NCBI GenBank assembly: GCA_023264755.1
Contig: JAHFVB010000228.1
Span: forward strand, 1-6,818
Length of the DNA stretch: 6,818 nucleotides
Origin: Mycobacterium sp.
Lineage (GTDB): Bacteria > Actinomycetota > Actinomycetes > Mycobacteriales > Mycobacteriaceae
Reading direction: 5' to 3'
The notes under the pieces are model-generated. The model saw only the letters and a list, made by a program, of their open reading frames with translations, did no database searches and was not told where the DNA came from. Made by a program: the position numbers and the translations under genes. Shown one piece after another: positions 4,892-6,818 of this stretch (position 1 is the stretch's first letter; each line of letters starts with the position of its first letter).

Positions 4892-4961
4892 GTTCGATTG
4901 GTGGCGTTCGACTGGCGGCGTTCGACTGGCGGCGTTCGACTGGCGGCGTTCGATCGGCGCT
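4892..4961 (+). repeat. Five 14-bp tandem repeats in the deoR leader
   Basis: Units begin at 4892, 4906, 4920, 4934 and 4948. The middle three are identical, GTTCGACTGGCGGC; the first matches at 12 of 14 bases (GTTCGATTGGTGGC) and the last at 10 of 14. The array ends 4 bases before the Shine-Dalgarno sequence of the DeoR-family gene. A period of 14 shifts the reading frame at every unit and no gene covers it, so it is not protein-coding. It may be a cluster of regulator sites, a leader RNA element or a variable-number repeat. Confidence 0.92.
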
Positions 4962-4965
4962 CGCG

Positions 4966-4972
4966 AAGGAGG
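4966..4972 (+). promoter_or_regulatory. Strong Shine-Dalgarno sequence deciding the deoR start
   Basis: AAGGAGG lies 8 bases before ATG 4981 and only 5 before the in-frame GTG 4978. The spacing favours ATG 4981. It is the best ribosome binding site in the window. Confidence 0.8.
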
Positions 4973-4980
4973 CTCGGGTG

Positions 4981-5766
4981 ATGCTCCCCGCCGAACGACG
5001 TGGCGTGATCCTGAAGGCACTCAACTCCGGAGGCGCGGTACGCGTCGCGGACCTGGCCGCCGAACTCGAGGTCTCCGAGATGACCGTGCGCCGCGACCTG
5101 GACAACCTCGATGCCCAGGAACTGCTACTGAAGGTGCACGGCGGCGCGGTCGCGCGACACAACCGGGGCGACGAACCACACTCGTCGGTCAAGGCCGGCC
5201 AGCAGCGTGCCGAGAAGGCTGCGATCGCCGCTGCCGCCGCGGACACCGTCGAGGACGGCATGACCATCGCGATCGGAGCGGGCACCACCACCACCGAGTT
5301 GGCCCGCCGGCTCCACGCCCGCTCCTCGATCACCGTCGTCACCAACTCCATCAGCGTCTTTCAAGAACTCACCGGCCCCGCGGCAGCTGACGGGGACGCT
5401 CCCGTGGTCTACCTCAGCGGCGGCGTGCGTACCCCGTCCGACGCCCTGGTCGGGCCGGTGGCCGACACCGCGATCGCGTCGTTCCGGGTGGATGCCACCT
5501 ACCTCGGGGTCCACGGCTTCGATGCAGATGCCGGGCTGACCTCGCCGAACATCGCCGAGGCACAGACGAACCGAACGTTGATCGGCATTGGCGGAAGACT
5601 CGTGGTGCTGGCCGATCACACGAAGTACCGCCAAGTCGGCACCTGCGTCTTCGCGCGGCTCCAGCAGGTTCAGCGCCTGATCGTCGACGACGGCCTCGCC
5701 GCCGCGGACCGCGCCGTGGTGGAGTCGCGCGTCGGCCACCTGGTCGTCGCTTCGGTGGACCGATGA
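4981..5766 (+). CDS. DeoR-family transcriptional regulator, likely of the galactose operon
   Basis: Cytoplasmic sugar-responsive regulator, usually a repressor, 261 residues, the standard family length. The N-terminal winged helix-turn-helix covers about residues 3-57: VADLAAELEVSEMTVRRDL (22-40) holds the recognition helix, and the wing ends in KVHGGAV (51-57). The C-terminal sugar-phosphate sensor domain (about 75-235) shows GAGTTTTELARRL (99-111), VVTNS (119-123), YLSGG (144-148), the GF-DADAGLTSPN-EA stretch (179-194) and VVLADHTKY (208-216). ATG 4981 is chosen by its ribosome site; GTG 4978 would add one residue. Its stop overlaps the galT start by four bases (ATGA), so both are made from one message, and a galactose-derived phosphate is a reasonable effector. 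Likely targets are the motifs in its own leader (4864-4961). The family is certain; target and effector are inferred. Confidence 0.93.
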   Translation: MLPAERRGVILKALNSGGAVRVADLAAELEVSEMTVRRDLDNLDAQELLLKVHGGAVARHNRGDEPHSSVKAGQQRAEKAAIAAAAADTVEDGMTIAIGAGTTTTELARRLHARSSITVVTNSISVFQELTGPAAADGDAPVVYLSGGVRTPSDALVGPVADTAIASFRVDATYLGVHGFDADAGLTSPNIAEAQTNRTLIGIGGRLVVLADHTKYRQVGTCVFARLQQVQRLIVDDGLAAADRAVVESRVGHLVVASVDR

Positions 5767-6818
5767 TGAACCACCTGATGGCCGAACCGATTCCATGGCA
5801 GCTCGGCGACGGGCGCGAGCTGCTCTTCTTCTCGTTGCCCGGCCACCGGCCGGCCCCGGTCACCGACCAGCGACCACTGCCCGACCGCGACCCTCGCCAA
5901 TCGCAGTTGCGCTTCGACGTTCAGACGGGGCAGTGGGTGATCCTCGCGACCCTGCGCCAGGACCGCACCTACAAACCGGCCGCCGAGCTCTGCCCGCTGT
6001 GCCCCGGACCCACCGGACTGACCAGCGAGATACCCGCACCCGACTACGACGTGGCGGTCTTCGAGAATCGCTTCCCTGGTCTGTCTGGAGCCGACGGCGG
6101 ACCGTTCACCCTCCCGGTCCCCTCCGGAGACGCATTCGTCCATGCGCCGGGACACGGGCGCTGCGAGGTCATTTCGTTCTCCAGTAGCCACAGCGCGGCG
6201 TTCGCGAGCCTCGCTCCGGCTCACGCCCGCCTGGTCGTCGATGCGTGGCGCCACCGCACGGCCGACCTGCTGGCCAGACCTGGGATCGAGCAGGTGTTCT
6301 GCTTCGAGAACCGCGGCGAGGAGATCGGGGTGACGCTCACCCACCCCCACGGCCAGATCTACGGCTACCCCTACCTCACGCCACGAACCACGCAGATGTT
6401 GAACGAGGCCCGCAAGTACTCGATGACGCATGGCGGCAACCTCTTTGCCGACATCCTGGCGCGCGAGGCGGCCGACGGCCGTCGCGTCATCGCCAGGACG
6501 GAACGCTTCACCGCGTTCGTCCCGTTCGCCGCGCGCTGGCCAGTGGAGGTCCACCTCTACCCAAATCGGTTCGTGCGCAACCTCATCGAACTCGAGGGCG
6601 ACGAGCTCGACGAGTTCGCCTCCCTCTACCGCGAGGTGTTGCGGCGGTTCGATCGACTCTATCCGACGCCGCTGCCCTACATCTCGGCCCTGCACCAGTA
6701 CACCGACACCGATGCGCAGCGGGACGGCTACTTCCACGTCGAACTGATGTCGGTGCGACGCAGCGCCACCAAACTGAAGTACCTGGCCGGTTCCGAGTCG
6801 GCGATGGACGCATTCCTC
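5763..6818 (+). CDS. galT: Galactose-1-phosphate uridylyltransferase (3' end outside window)
   Basis: Leloir-pathway enzyme that exchanges galactose 1-phosphate with UDP-glucose to give UDP-galactose and glucose 1-phosphate, in the cytoplasm. The visible 352 codons hold the HIT-type active site THPHGQ with nucleophile His196 (second His of HPH). Metal ligands match the E. coli zinc site: Cys77 and Cys80 (CPLC), His143 (SSSHS) and His194. DVAVFENRFP (96-105), FENRG (181-185) and RSATKLKYLAG (333-343) are further family landmarks. Compared with E. coli GalT there are about 25 more residues before the CxxC, as in other actinobacterial forms. ATG 5763 overlaps the deoR stop, with GTGGA (5755-5759) as a ribosome site; ATG 5766 or 5778 are alternatives. 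The frame is open to the window edge, probably lacking only a few tens of residues. M. tuberculosis H37Rv has galT split into galTa and galTb; here it is unbroken as far as seen. Confidence 0.95.
   Translation, partial: MMNHLMAEPIPWQLGDGRELLFFSLPGHRPAPVTDQRPLPDRDPRQSQLRFDVQTGQWVILATLRQDRTYKPAAELCPLCPGPTGLTSEIPAPDYDVAVFENRFPGLSGADGGPFTLPVPSGDAFVHAPGHGRCEVISFSSSHSAAFASLAPAHARLVVDAWRHRTADLLARPGIEQVFCFENRGEEIGVTLTHPHGQIYGYPYLTPRTTQMLNEARKYSMTHGGNLFADILAREAADGRRVIARTERFTAFVPFAARWPVEVHLYPNRFVRNLIELEGDELDEFASLYREVLRRFDRLYPTPLPYISALHQYTDTDAQRDGYFHVELMSVRRSATKLKYLAGSESAMDAFL

Noticed and set aside
4892..4961. CRISPR array
   Set aside because: The units are contiguous 14-mers without spacers and no cas genes are present.
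4754..4980. Small RNA or tRNA gene in the deoR leader
   Set aside because: No cloverleaf or conserved RNA core can be drawn; the inverted repeats are better explained as operator and terminator elements.
5670..6737. Minus-strand open frame of 355 codons opposite galT
   Set aside because: It lies opposite a clear GalT with catalytic motifs, shows no recognisable domain and reflects the long antisense frames usual in high-GC coding DNA.

Overview
The window is GC-rich DNA (about two thirds GC by eye) from an actinobacterium, most likely a Mycobacterium or Mycolicibacterium species. Three things point there. A membrane-anchored HtrA-type protease closely resembles mycobacterial PepD. A secreted cutinase-like protein resembles the mycobacterial CULP/Cfp21 family. 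Gene junctions are tight, with GTG starts and GTGA or ATGA overlaps. All six genes read on the plus strand, and the large minus-strand open frames are shadows typical of high-GC coding DNA.

Left part (1-1622): the 3' portion of a polar amino-acid ABC transporter permease, cut by the window edge, overlaps the gene for its ATPase. The start of the ATPase gene is uncertain because a 28-bp sequence occurs twice, in frame, within its first 70 bases. The ATPase-like part of the protein begins only after these copies.

Middle part (1623-4753): three envelope or secreted proteins in a row, each with its own leader region. The first is a 125-residue secreted protein built from five 16-residue Gly/Ala-rich repeats bracketed by cysteine pairs; I do not recognise its family. 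The second is a PepD-like serine protease with an intact His-Asp-Ser triad, one membrane anchor and a C-terminal PDZ domain. It lacks the mprAB neighbours that pepD has in M. tuberculosis, yet its leader carries an 8+3+8 direct repeat resembling the architecture described for MprA sites. The third is a cutinase-like serine esterase with a Pro/Ala-rich tail. The protease may act on exported neighbours, but that is conjecture.

Right part (4754-6818): a DeoR-family repressor gene is translationally coupled (ATGA overlap) to galT, the Leloir-pathway uridylyltransferase, which runs off the right edge. The leader of this operon is the most structured non-coding DNA in the window. It contains a CAGAAT/ATTCTG dyad, a TGTTTGACA motif that is the exact complement of the known SugR half-site, an upstream inverted copy of part of it, and five 14-bp tandem repeats just before a strong Shine-Dalgarno sequence. 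This suggests an autoregulated sugar-utilisation operon, with galK plausibly beyond the window.

No RNA genes, CRISPR arrays, insertion sequences or phage genes were seen. The best candidates for something undescribed are the 16-residue-repeat cysteine-bracketed exported protein and the tandem-repeat leader of the deoR-galT operon.
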